Under the pieces are notes generated by a model. That model saw only the letters and a list, made by a program, of their open reading frames with translations. It searched no databases and was not told the DNA's origin. A DNA stretch of 30,653 bases, taken from IMG/VR virus record IMGVR_UViG_3300008267_000330, positions 1 through 30,653 of that record; one strand, 5' to 3'. How positions within the stretch are numbered: position 1 is the stretch's first letter; each line of letters begins with the position of its first letter. Made by a program: the position numbers and the translations under genes. This DNA comes from a virus. Of the stretch, positions 14,434-22,458 are shown piece after piece.

Positions 14434-15052
14434 GCAACTTAAAAAGCTGCACATTGACCCTGTGTGGACTGACCCACTGAACGCCACGTTTGCACGGTTT
14501 AACATCCTGACGCCACGCCAGCAAGCTGCGTTTATCGGTCAGTGTGGCCATGAGAGCGCAAACTTTCGGGTACTGGAAGAAAACCTGAACTACCGTGCTG
14601 CCACGCTCCTGAAGCTGTTCCCTCGCACACCCAAGCGTTCATGGGGCTTTACGCCTGAAGAGGCTGCAGCCTACGAGCGCCAGCCTAAGAAGATCGCCAA
14701 CCGCATCTATGGCAATCGCATGAACAACCGGGATGAGGCTTCTGGTGACGGTTACCGTTTTCGTGGCCGTGGGTGCATCCAACTTACCGGCGCGGCGAAT
14801 TACCATCATGCTGGCAAAGCCCTTGGTGTGGACTTCATCATGGAGCCTGATCTGGTGGCTACACCGCAGTACGCTGCCCTGACAGCTGGCTGGTTCTGGG
14901 ATACACAAAAGCTCAACGGTCTAGCCGAATCCGGCAACAATCTGGCGCTGACAAAAAAGATCAACGGGGGCACAATCGGCCTAGACGACCGCATCAAGCA
15001 CACCAACGAGGCTCTGGCCCTACTAGGCGATCCCAACTACAATCTGGCGTAG
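14420..15052 (+). CDS. Endolysin, GH19 chitinase-like
   Basis: 210 residues, one domain. The GHESANF motif (residues 43-49) supplies the catalytic acid Glu45; the nearby Glu53/Glu54 of EENLNY is the likely second acid, as in GH19 endolysins. GRGCIQLTGAANYH further on is the conserved GRG.IQLTG substrate-site block, and the C-terminal half contains WFWDTQKLN and KINGG, also family hallmarks. The enzyme should cleave the glycan strands of peptidoglycan. There is no signal peptide, so a holin is required for release. SD GAGGAG precedes ATG 14420, which overlaps the end of Rz by 14 nt. Confidence 0.93.
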   Translation: MVTPEQLKKLHIDPVWTDPLNATFARFNILTPRQQAAFIGQCGHESANFRVLEENLNYRAATLLKLFPRTPKRSWGFTPEEAAAYERQPKKIANRIYGNRMNNRDEASGDGYRFRGRGCIQLTGAANYHHAGKALGVDFIMEPDLVATPQYAALTAGWFWDTQKLNGLAESGNNLALTKKINGGTIGLDDRIKHTNEALALLGDPNYNLA

Positions 15053-15065
15053 TGAGGAACATAGC

Positions 15066-16685
15066 ATGGCAGCACTTCAGATCAAATCGTTTGGCGGGAT
15101 TTCTCCCAAGGTGCCGCCGCGCTACCTTCAGGACGCGCAAGCGCAGACTGCGCTGAACACGGATGTGTTCCAAGGGTCACTCAAGCCCATCGCAGCTCTT
15201 GGCTCCACTGTGGCCACACTGACTAAGTCTGGCACCCCGCTGACCATCTACCGCTTTGGGCAAAACGCCATTTCGGACTCAGAGTATTGGTTCCACTGGA
15301 CCACTGATGTTGACGTGTGTCGCAGCCAGATCGCAGGGGATGTGTCCGAGTGGACGTTCTACACAGGCGACGGGGCACCAAAAGCCACGTACAACACCAT
15401 CGCACTGTCTGGTAGCAACTACCCCACTGTATCGCGCCCGCTGGGCGTTCCCGCCCCCACTACAGCGTCTACGGTATCGGTTACAGGTACACCTACAGAA
15501 GCAACTGACATCCCAGAGACTAGGGTTTATACCTATACGGTCGTCAACAAAGAGTCCGGGTTTGATTTTGAGTCTGCTCCAGCCCCAGCATCTGCTGAGG
15601 TCAGCGTGCGTATTGGCCAGAGTGTGACTGTTGGTGGATTTGCCTCAATTCCATCTGGGTACACCATCACCCACCGCCGTATTTACCGTGCGACTTCAGG
15701 TGTGTTTTTGTTCGTGGCGGAAATACCGGTAGCCAACACCTCCTACTCGGACAGCATACTGGCGGAAAATCTCGGCGAAGAGCTGCCGTCCCTGACATGG
15801 CTCCCTCCACCAGACACACTCAAGGGGCTCATCAACCTACCCGGTGGAATCATGGCTGGGTTCACTGGCCGGGACGTGTACTTCTGCGACCCATATCGCC
15901 CTCATGCTTGGCCCGTGCAGTACATGCAATCTCTGGACTTCCCCGTGGTTGGCCTTGGTCGCATGGACACAACACTGGCGGTGATGACCACAGGAACGCC
16001 CTATTTCATCCAAGGCAGCTCGCCGGACTCTATGGTGGTGATTAAGTCTGATCTGGAGCAAGCCTGCGCTTCCAAGCGCAGCATCGTGAGTTTCAACGGT
16101 GCAGTCATTTATGCCAGTCCTGACGGTCTGGTGTCTTTGTCCCCCAGCGGCTCCAAAATCATCACAGAGAAATACTTTACACGTGCCCAGTGGCAGTCGC
16201 TGTTTTCGCCCAGTACGATCTATGCGTACCAGCACGACATGAAGTATTTCGGGTTCTACAACAACGGCGTGACCTCTGGCGGCTTCATCTACGACGCGGC
16301 TACTGGCGAGTTCGTGACCCATGACATTTACGTGGCTGCAGGCTACAACGACTTGCAGGTGGACAAACTCTTCCTTGCTGGCGCTGACCGGGCGGTGAAG
16401 GTGTGGGGCGCTGGCGCTCTGAAGACTGTGACGTGGAAGTCCAAGAAATTCACCCTGCCACAAGTCATGAGTTTCTCTTGCGCACAGCTCGAAGCTGAGT
16501 CGTATCCGATGACGGCTAAAATCTACGCAGGTGGTACGCTTGTCCACACGCAAACTGTAGCAAGCCGGGACTTTTTCCGCTTGCCAGCAACCCCTAGCCG
16601 TGACTGGGAGTTCCAGTTTGAGGGCAGTGCTGAGGTATTCTCGTTTGCAATAGCGCAGTCTGTGCAGGAGTTGGCCAGTGTCTAA
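15066..16685 (+). CDS. Large tail structural protein (539 aa)
   Basis: 539 residues. It starts MAALQIKSFGGISPKVPPRYL, then AQTALNTDVFQGSLKPI, LTIYRFGQN and WFHWTTDVDVCRSQIAGD. These phrases recur in podovirus virion structural proteins at this place in the genome, where a tail tube or nozzle component is expected. There is no visible membrane segment. The middle part is beta-rich with Pro/Thr linkers. I cannot name the exact function; a tail tube/nozzle-like protein is the best fit. The stop is overlapped by the GTG start of the J-like gene (8 nt), which suggests coupled translation of the two tail proteins. Confidence 0.65.
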   Translation: MAALQIKSFGGISPKVPPRYLQDAQAQTALNTDVFQGSLKPIAALGSTVATLTKSGTPLTIYRFGQNAISDSEYWFHWTTDVDVCRSQIAGDVSEWTFYTGDGAPKATYNTIALSGSNYPTVSRPLGVPAPTTASTVSVTGTPTEATDIPETRVYTYTVVNKESGFDFESAPAPASAEVSVRIGQSVTVGGFASIPSGYTITHRRIYRATSGVFLFVAEIPVANTSYSDSILAENLGEELPSLTWLPPPDTLKGLINLPGGIMAGFTGRDVYFCDPYRPHAWPVQYMQSLDFPVVGLGRMDTTLAVMTTGTPYFIQGSSPDSMVVIKSDLEQACASKRSIVSFNGAVIYASPDGLVSLSPSGSKIITEKYFTRAQWQSLFSPSTIYAYQHDMKYFGFYNNGVTSGGFIYDAATGEFVTHDIYVAAGYNDLQVDKLFLAGADRAVKVWGAGALKTVTWKSKKFTLPQVMSFSCAQLEAESYPMTAKIYAGGTLVHTQTVASRDFFRLPATPSRDWEFQFEGSAEVFSFAIAQSVQELASV

Positions 16686-19600
16686 AAAGCTCCCATTCGT
16701 CAAGTCGGACATTCCCCGTGACCTGCGTACGTTTCTTGATCGCGTGCGTGAGCTCGTGTCGGGCTCCGGCGCTGACCGGCTCATCAGTCTTGACGACCTG
16801 ACTTCTGCTGGTCTTGCGAGTAGTGATTCATCGGGCTCTTTGGTCGCACCGGCACAGCCCTTCGTGGCTCCGCCACCGGCACCGACCAACGTCACTGCTA
16901 CTGCCGCAATTCGCAATATCATCGTAGCTTGGGACGCTCCGGCCTACCCCGGACATGCGTATGCTGAAGTGTGGGGGGCAAGTACAAACTCGTTGGCCGC
17001 TGCTGTCTTGCTGGGTATGACCCCCGGAGCCATCTACGTGGATGAGACGGGTCCAAGCACTACACGCTTTTACTGGGCACGGTTCGTCAACACCAACGAC
17101 GTCAAAGGTCCGTACAACGCCACCAGTGGCACTTCAGCTACTACAGGCCCAGAGGTTGACTACCTGCTCGATCAGCTCGCAGGTGAGATTACAACGGCGG
17201 AGCTCAGTACATCCCTGAACAGCCGTATCAATTTGATTGACGGGCCAGCGACAACGATTGGCACAATTCCCAACCAGCTAGCCTTCTTGCAGGGGCAGGT
17301 GGACGCCATCACGTCGTACCCAGACTACGACAACGCGACGACCTATGCAGCAGAGGACATTGTCAAGTACGACGGTGGCCTCTATAAAGCGATCAGCACT
17401 ACCACTGGCAACCTGCCAACTAACGCCACATACTGGCTCAAGATTGGCGACTACTCGTCGATTGCTGACACAGTTGCTGCCCACACAGCAGAGATTGCTA
17501 CGCTGACAACGGACCTCGGTGGAGAAGTCACAGCTCGGGAAACTCTGGCCACGCAGATGCGTGGTGCCTACACCGGTACTGACTTGGCGTCAGTTACGTC
17601 TGGCCTGATTTTTTCCGAGCGCACGGCGCGTACTACGGCTGATGAGGGCTTGGCGACTAGCATTTCGACCGTGAGCGCCACCGCTGCTGGCAAGAACCGT
17701 ATCTTTCGCCAGCCTACAGCACCGTCGTCACCACAGGTCAACGACATCTGGGTAGACACGAAGATCAGCTACGCCGAGACTTACTTTGAGGGTGAATACT
17801 CTAAGGTAAAAAACAAACAGTTTCAGTGGGATGGCGCTTCGTGGCTGGACATAACAGACATTGACATCCAAGAAAACTACGCCTTGCTCGTGCTTGAGCA
17901 AACAGCCAGAGCCACAGCTGATGATGCTCTTGCCCAAGAAATTGTGACCCTTAACGCAGGTGTCAACGCCAATGATGTAGCCATCCGTGCAGCCTTGCAA
18001 GTTGAGTCCACCACACGGGCCAGCGCTGATGGTGCGTTGTCTTCGCTTATTACAACGCTGGACTCGCAGGTCAACAACCCCACCACAGGCTTATCTGCGA
18101 CCCGGGCTACGCTCGTCAACGATTATTCGACGACAGCTACAGTAGATGGGGCCATCGCGTCTAGCACCACAACGCTCAAGGCATACACCAACACCACGGC
18201 ATCCCGTACGTTCAGGCAGAACGACGCGCCCACTAGGCGCGGCGTAGACGAAGGAACGGACATCCCCTTGCAGACTGGCGATGTGTGGGTGGACATCAAT
18301 GACCAGAACAAGATTTACCAGTGGGACGGTACTGAGTGGGTGTATTCGCCAGATGGCTCTATTGTTGAGTCGATTACAAACCTTGGCGCTACGCTGACGA
18401 ACGACTACCTGACACAGACTGACACTGAGAACGCCATCGCCCAGAGCAGCACATTCTTGCGTGCGTATGCAGACATTCAGTCCAAGGTGTTTCGCACAGC
18501 TGACGCTCCTACTAAGCGTGGTGTGGACCCAGAAACTTCCGATGATGTGCCATTGGAAGTAGGAGATGTTTGGTACGACACTAACGATGGAAACAAACTG
18601 TACTTGTGGTCTGGTGCAGAGTGGTTGTACTCACCCGACGCCGACATTACAAACTCTGTGACGGCAGTAGACGCCCGTGTCACAACGGTTGAGACCACAC
18701 AAATTGGATACTGCACGATTGGCGGCATTGCATCTGATAATACAAACCGCGCTGACTGCCAAGCCGCAGGTGGTGTGTGGAACGTAGGCATTCCACTGGC
18801 TACAGCGGTCAAACAAGTATCAGTTAGTGACGGCGCGGACTCGGCCACGCTGGAGCAGCGCTTTACAGCACAGAAGACTCTGAACGATGGGCTCAAAGCT
18901 GAGTACACCATCAAGCTCGATATCAACGGCAACGTGGCTGGTTACGGTATTTATGGAGACGAAGGTGGCTCTGAGTTCGTTGCCAACGTGGATCGGTTTG
19001 CAGTCACAACACCACAGTCTTCCATCCAGCTGCGAGCCAACAGCACGGTATACGCTGTAGGGGCCATTGCTCGTGTTGCGGGTGCAGACGATAGAACACT
19101 GGTGTGTAAGGTTGGAGGCACGACAGGGGTCTCTGCGCCCACCATTGGTGCTATTGGCACCATAGTCACAGACGGCCCTGTCCGCTGGCAAGTAGCCAGC
19201 CGCGTCCCGTTCGCAGTCCAAGCCGTGCCCACGCAGATCAACGGCCAAAACGTCCCCGCTGGTGTGTATGTCGATGCAGCATACATCTTGAACGCCACTA
19301 TTCAGAACGCACAGATTGCTGACTTGGCAGTGGACGACAACAAAATTGCCAGCTTAGATGTTGGCAAACTTACTGCGGGTTCTATTGCTGTAGGTCAGTA
19401 CATCCAATCAACTAACTACATTGCTGGCACCCAAGGTTGGAAAATTAACGGCGACGGCACTGCTGAATTTGGCGCTGGGGATGTTCGCGGGAAACTGACG
19501 GCTGCACAGATCGACGCTCGTGGGCTGAGTATCTTGGACGCCGCTGGCAGCGTTATTCTGAACGCAGGCACTGGAAACTTCACTGGTTTAGTAGACGGCA

Positions 19601-20034
19601 CTACTGCGAATACCCTAGTAACCACTGCCAACAACGCAGCATCCGCAGCCAGCAGCGCAGCGACCGCAGCCTCTACAGCTCAGAGTACAGCTGACGCAGC
19701 AGCAGCAGCGGTCGCTACTAAAATGGCGACTGATAGCCGTAATGTGCTGTCTAGCACAGGCGGTATCGCGCTGGGCTCCCTTAACTGGGATAACAACGGC
19801 AACCGGACTAGCGGCTACGGCGTTGGCTTAACACGAGCTGGTTTTGCGGCGTTTAACTCAGCTGGCACGCCTACATTTACGCTGAGCGCTGCAGATGGTA
19901 GCGCCAACTTTGCTGGTACATTGAACGTAGCAAGCGCAACTTCCGGTGCTCGCATGGAGATTAAAAATAACGTCATTAAAGTATTTGACGAAAATAACGT
20001 ATTGCGAGTTCAAATAGGAAATTTATCGGTATGA
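16678..20034 (+). CDS. Tail-tip host-specificity protein, J-like (1118 aa)
   Basis: 1118 residues from GTG 16678 (GGAG 6 nt upstream). The domains, in order, begin with an N-terminal region and an FN3-like segment with a Pro-rich hinge (about 60-160; PAPTNVTATAAIRNIIVAWDAP). A carbohydrate-binding-like module follows at about 215-262 (YDNATTYAAEDIVKYDGGLYKA, in the style of CBM5/12). Three GDVW-type modules start near residues 341, 510 and 602; the two best have TFRQNDAPTRRG...GDVWVD...WDG and VFRTADAPTKRG...GDVWYD...WSG. The next region, about 742-790, resembles the C-terminal domain of lambda-J-like tip proteins (DINGNVAGYGIYGDEGG, SEFVANVDRF). An Ala-rich helix and beta end follow. J-like proteins set host range by contacting the receptor. 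The last about 25 codons are AT-rich, like the two genes that follow. Confidence 0.8.
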   Translation: MSKKLPFVKSDIPRDLRTFLDRVRELVSGSGADRLISLDDLTSAGLASSDSSGSLVAPAQPFVAPPPAPTNVTATAAIRNIIVAWDAPAYPGHAYAEVWGASTNSLAAAVLLGMTPGAIYVDETGPSTTRFYWARFVNTNDVKGPYNATSGTSATTGPEVDYLLDQLAGEITTAELSTSLNSRINLIDGPATTIGTIPNQLAFLQGQVDAITSYPDYDNATTYAAEDIVKYDGGLYKAISTTTGNLPTNATYWLKIGDYSSIADTVAAHTAEIATLTTDLGGEVTARETLATQMRGAYTGTDLASVTSGLIFSERTARTTADEGLATSISTVSATAAGKNRIFRQPTAPSSPQVNDIWVDTKISYAETYFEGEYSKVKNKQFQWDGASWLDITDIDIQENYALLVLEQTARATADDALAQEIVTLNAGVNANDVAIRAALQVESTTRASADGALSSLITTLDSQVNNPTTGLSATRATLVNDYSTTATVDGAIASSTTTLKAYTNTTASRTFRQNDAPTRRGVDEGTDIPLQTGDVWVDINDQNKIYQWDGTEWVYSPDGSIVESITNLGATLTNDYLTQTDTENAIAQSSTFLRAYADIQSKVFRTADAPTKRGVDPETSDDVPLEVGDVWYDTNDGNKLYLWSGAEWLYSPDADITNSVTAVDARVTTVETTQIGYCTIGGIASDNTNRADCQAAGGVWNVGIPLATAVKQVSVSDGADSATLEQRFTAQKTLNDGLKAEYTIKLDINGNVAGYGIYGDEGGSEFVANVDRFAVTTPQSSIQLRANSTVYAVGAIARVAGADDRTLVCKVGGTTGVSAPTIGAIGTIVTDGPVRWQVASRVPFAVQAVPTQINGQNVPAGVYVDAAYILNATIQNAQIADLAVDDNKIASLDVGKLTAGSIAVGQYIQSTNYIAGTQGWKINGDGTAEFGAGDVRGKLTAAQIDARGLSILDAAGSVILNAGTGNFTGLVDGTTANTLVTTANNAASAASSAATAASTAQSTADAAAAAVATKMATDSRNVLSSTGGIALGSLNWDNNGNRTSGYGVGLTRAGFAAFNSAGTPTFTLSAADGSANFAGTLNVASATSGARMEIKNNVIKVFDENNVLRVQIGNLSV

Positions 20035-20327
20035 GCTTTGGATATAAATTATTTGATGGCGCTGGTCAAGTCATACTTGATGTTTCAGACAGGCTAATAA
20101 GATTTCACAGCTTACATCAGGTTACTCAACTGGACCCAAACGGTCCCGGTACAGGCTTTGTTTATGTTTTGGGCATGGCTAGGGATAGCAACTGGTTTGT
20201 TGCGGCGGGATCAACTGGAGACCCATACACTTTTTTACATTGCACCGTTCAAAATGGAGGGTTTAGATGGAATGTTGTTGCGTCTGGACCTATTGTTAAT
20301 TGCACAGTTTCAGTATTTAGATTATGA
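20031..20327 (+). CDS. Small tail-tip protein, MSFG type (98 aa)
   Basis: 98 residues (MSFGYKLFDGAGQVILDVSDRLIRF...). The start MSFG.K.....G..V.D resembles short proteins found after J-like genes in other phages (possibly DUF6453-like; from memory, low certainty). It is soluble with beta-strand alternation, no signal and three aromatic clusters. The start overlaps the J stop as ATGA. The first 12 bases are the same as those of the next gene. The gene is AT-rich relative to the surroundings. Confidence 0.62.
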   Translation: MSFGYKLFDGAGQVILDVSDRLIRFHSLHQVTQLDPNGPGTGFVYVLGMARDSNWFVAAGSTGDPYTFLHCTVQNGGFRWNVVASGPIVNCTVSVFRL

Positions 20328-21052
20328 GCTTTGGAATAAAAATTGTAGGTAATCAAAATAATATTGTTATTGACGACAATTTTAAAAATTTATTAAAAAT
20401 TGGAGAGGGGAGTTCGTCACAACCAATAGTAACAATTACGTTGCCAAGCCAAGGGGCATCCAACCCACAAATTTTTGTACGCCCTTGGTTTGATGAAAGC
20501 TATATAGGAGCGTTTGAAATTGTAAACGATACAACGATAAAAATGCGCACAAATAGATTTATACGAACTGGAACTTTTACGTTGCAAGATACTGGCGCTG
20601 GTTTTGATTGGGTTGCTTTTGGAGTTAATGGAGCAATTCCTATGGATAATACTAATTATGGTGTGCGCGTGTTAAATAACCAAAGTGAAAGAATTTATGA
20701 TAGTAGATTCGAGTGCCCTAGGGTGCAGCAGGTTATATATGCGGGTCCGGCAGGGCAAAGTTATTTCGATCAACAGTGGCCTCAATCTTATAACTTTAGT
20801 GGGTGGGGAAAAAGACCTTGGATTTGCATAAATACTTTTGGGATGGCTATTGGCGCTGAAACTGACGAAAATCATTTTTATGTAACTACAACAGGCACAT
20901 CAATTGTAAAAGCCAGACAAGCTAAAGTTTCTGACATTTCATCGATTGGGCAATTTGCAATTGAATATGTAGACAATAATTTTAGCGGTGTTGCGGTTCC
21001 GTTTCCCGGATTAGAAGCAGACATTTCAGTCTTAAAAAGATATAACGACTAA
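20324..21052 (+). CDS. Tail-tip protein, MSFG type (242 aa)
   Basis: 242 residues (MSFGIKIVGNQNNIVIDDNF...). The N-terminus parallels the previous gene: MSFG, a lysine two residues on, then VIDD at the place of VILD. The C-terminal 200 residues differ and are beta-rich with many Asn, Asp and Tyr (NQSERIYDSRFE, NFSGWGKRPWICI). Base composition is clearly AT-rich: bases 20341-20400 have 9 G/C out of 60, while 21121-21180 have 37 of 60. It is coupled to the previous stop by ATGA, with no SD. I regard it as an accessory tail-tip protein, probably acquired with the previous gene. The exact role is unknown. Confidence 0.65.
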   Translation: MSFGIKIVGNQNNIVIDDNFKNLLKIGEGSSSQPIVTITLPSQGASNPQIFVRPWFDESYIGAFEIVNDTTIKMRTNRFIRTGTFTLQDTGAGFDWVAFGVNGAIPMDNTNYGVRVLNNQSERIYDSRFECPRVQQVIYAGPAGQSYFDQQWPQSYNFSGWGKRPWICINTFGMAIGAETDENHFYVTTTGTSIVKARQAKVSDISSIGQFAIEYVDNNFSGVAVPFPGLEADISVLKRYND

Positions 21053-21056
21053 AAAG

Positions 21057-21086
21057 TTGCAGTGACCGACTGACATAAGCCATAAT
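21057..21086 (+). promoter_or_regulatory. Sigma70-type promoter for a leaderless mRNA (P2)
   Basis: TTGCAG (21057-21062; only 3 of 6), 18-bp spacer, CATAAT (21081-21086; 5 of 6). The next ATG lies 6 nt later with no SD. Spacing and the AATCCAC.CATG region are nearly identical to the promoter at 1852-1881. The weak -35 may be compensated by an activator or phage factor. Confidence 0.62.
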
Positions 21087-21092
21087 CCACCC

Positions 21093-21509
21093 ATGCCCCA
21101 CCTCGTCTACGACCAGAAAGAACGCATCGGCGCATGGGTCGCTGAGCAGGTCAACCAGAACGCTGACTGGGGCAGCTTCTACGCCATCGGCGTTGTGAGT
21201 GGTGAAGATGTCTTGGCTGGTGTGGTCATCAACAACTACAACGGGGCCAACGCCACATGCCACATTGCCATCGTCAGGCAGACCAAACAGATCATCCCGC
21301 TGCTCCAAGCGGTGTGTGACTACGCGTTCAGGCATTGCGGTCTGAAAAGATTGACTGGCATGGTTCCCTCAAATGAGCCTAAAATACTGGCATTTGACAA
21401 ACACCTCGGTTTTGAGGAAGAGTTCGTTATGAAAGACGGCGCACCCGGTGCCGACATGCACGTTTTGGTAATGCGGCCTGACACCTGTCGGTGGCTGCGC
21501 AAGGAGTAA
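21093..21509 (+). CDS. GNAT-like N-acetyltransferase
   Basis: 138 residues. The C-terminal half (LLQAVCDYAFRHCGLKRLTGMVPSNEPKILAFDKHLGFEEE, residues about 70-110, given here as segments) carries the helix-strand-Asn-LGF arrangement of the acetyl-CoA-binding core of GNAT enzymes. The Q/R-rich VRQTKQIIP segment before it occupies the position of motif A, but a standard R/Q-x-x-G-x-G/A is not obvious, so cofactor binding is not certain. Small GNAT-like proteins between tail and ejection genes are known in podoviruses; the substrate is unknown. The start is the leaderless ATG 21093 after P2. The AT-rich cassette ends just before it and GC returns to normal. Confidence 0.7.
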   Translation: MPHLVYDQKERIGAWVAEQVNQNADWGSFYAIGVVSGEDVLAGVVINNYNGANATCHIAIVRQTKQIIPLLQAVCDYAFRHCGLKRLTGMVPSNEPKILAFDKHLGFEEEFVMKDGAPGADMHVLVMRPDTCRWLRKE

Positions 21510-21512
21510 ATT

Positions 21513-22457
21513 ATGGGCGGTAAATCTAGTCCTCCACCACCAGACTATTCTGGCATGGAAGCTCTCGCACGGGAGCAGCTCGACTTCTCCCGGCAGCAGT
21601 ATGCAGACATCATGCCATTGGCTCGGCGCGTCGCAGAGCAACAGATGGCTACGCAGAACGAACTCATGCAGATGGGGCGAGAAGACCGCCAGTATCAGAT
21701 GGAAACTTTCCGTCCACTGGAGCAAGGGCTAGTGCGAGATGCTGAACGGTTCAGCACTGAAGGGTTCCGTGAGCAACAAGCCCGTGATGCCGCCGCTGCA
21801 ACGGGTCGTGCCTTTGGTGTGATGCAAGACGCTTCGGCTCGTGCAGCCGCTTCGCGTGGTGTGAACCCGAACTCCGGCGCTGGTATGGCGCTGCAGTCTC
21901 AGAACATGCTGGGTCTATCCGCACAACGTGCCAATGCCATGACAGGCGCTCGCAACCAAGCAGAACAGATGGGTTTTGCCCGACGTATGGACGTTACTGG
22001 CCTTGGTCGTGGGTTAGGCGGTGCGGCTCAAGGCGCGTATGGCGCTGCTACTGGCGCAGGTTCTGCGGGCATCAACACATCCATGGCCCCCGGCGCACAG
22101 CAGATGCAAGGTATGCAGCAGGCTGGTCAGACCATGGGCAATATCGCTACAGGCCAAGCTGGTATGTACAACGCTGCGCAAAACCGCAGAGGCGAAATGT
22201 TTGGTGCTGTGCTTGGCGCTGGTGCGACAATTTTCTCAGACCGCCGCCTGAAGCAGAACATTGAGTTGGTTGGCCGTGATGAGCGCACCATGTTGCCACT
22301 GTACGAGTTCGAGTACATCAACGGTTCCGGTCGCCGCTTCCTTGGCGTGATGGCGCAAGACGTTGTAGAGTCGCACCCTGATATGGTCTTCACGATGCCT
22401 GACGGCTTCATGGCAGTAAATTACGCCGGTCTCGGTTTAGAAATGGTGGAGGTCTGA
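21513..22457 (+). CDS. Internal virion protein with S74 intramolecular chaperone domain
   Basis: 314 residues. The first 240 are Gly/Ala/Gln/Met-rich with long helical runs (MGGKSSPPPPDYSGMEALAR, QQYADIMPLARRVAEQQMAT), in the style of small internal virion/ejection proteins such as the T7 gp14 class. Residues 242-314 form a C-terminal S74-type chaperone: SDRRLKQNIELVG, LYEFEYING, RFLGVMAQDVVESHPDMV. In endosialidase-type chaperones a Ser and Lys pair drives self-cleavage. Here Ser242 and Lys247 are the likely pair, so the mature protein would be about 241 residues. S74 domains normally end tail fibres and help them trimerise, so their presence on an internal-virion-like protein is noteworthy. 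SD AAGGAG lies about 7 nt before ATG 21513. Confidence 0.75.
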   Translation: MGGKSSPPPPDYSGMEALAREQLDFSRQQYADIMPLARRVAEQQMATQNELMQMGREDRQYQMETFRPLEQGLVRDAERFSTEGFREQQARDAAAATGRAFGVMQDASARAAASRGVNPNSGAGMALQSQNMLGLSAQRANAMTGARNQAEQMGFARRMDVTGLGRGLGGAAQGAYGAATGAGSAGINTSMAPGAQQMQGMQQAGQTMGNIATGQAGMYNAAQNRRGEMFGAVLGAGATIFSDRRLKQNIELVGRDERTMLPLYEFEYINGSGRRFLGVMAQDVVESHPDMVFTMPDGFMAVNYAGLGLEMVEV

Positions 22458-22458
22458 T

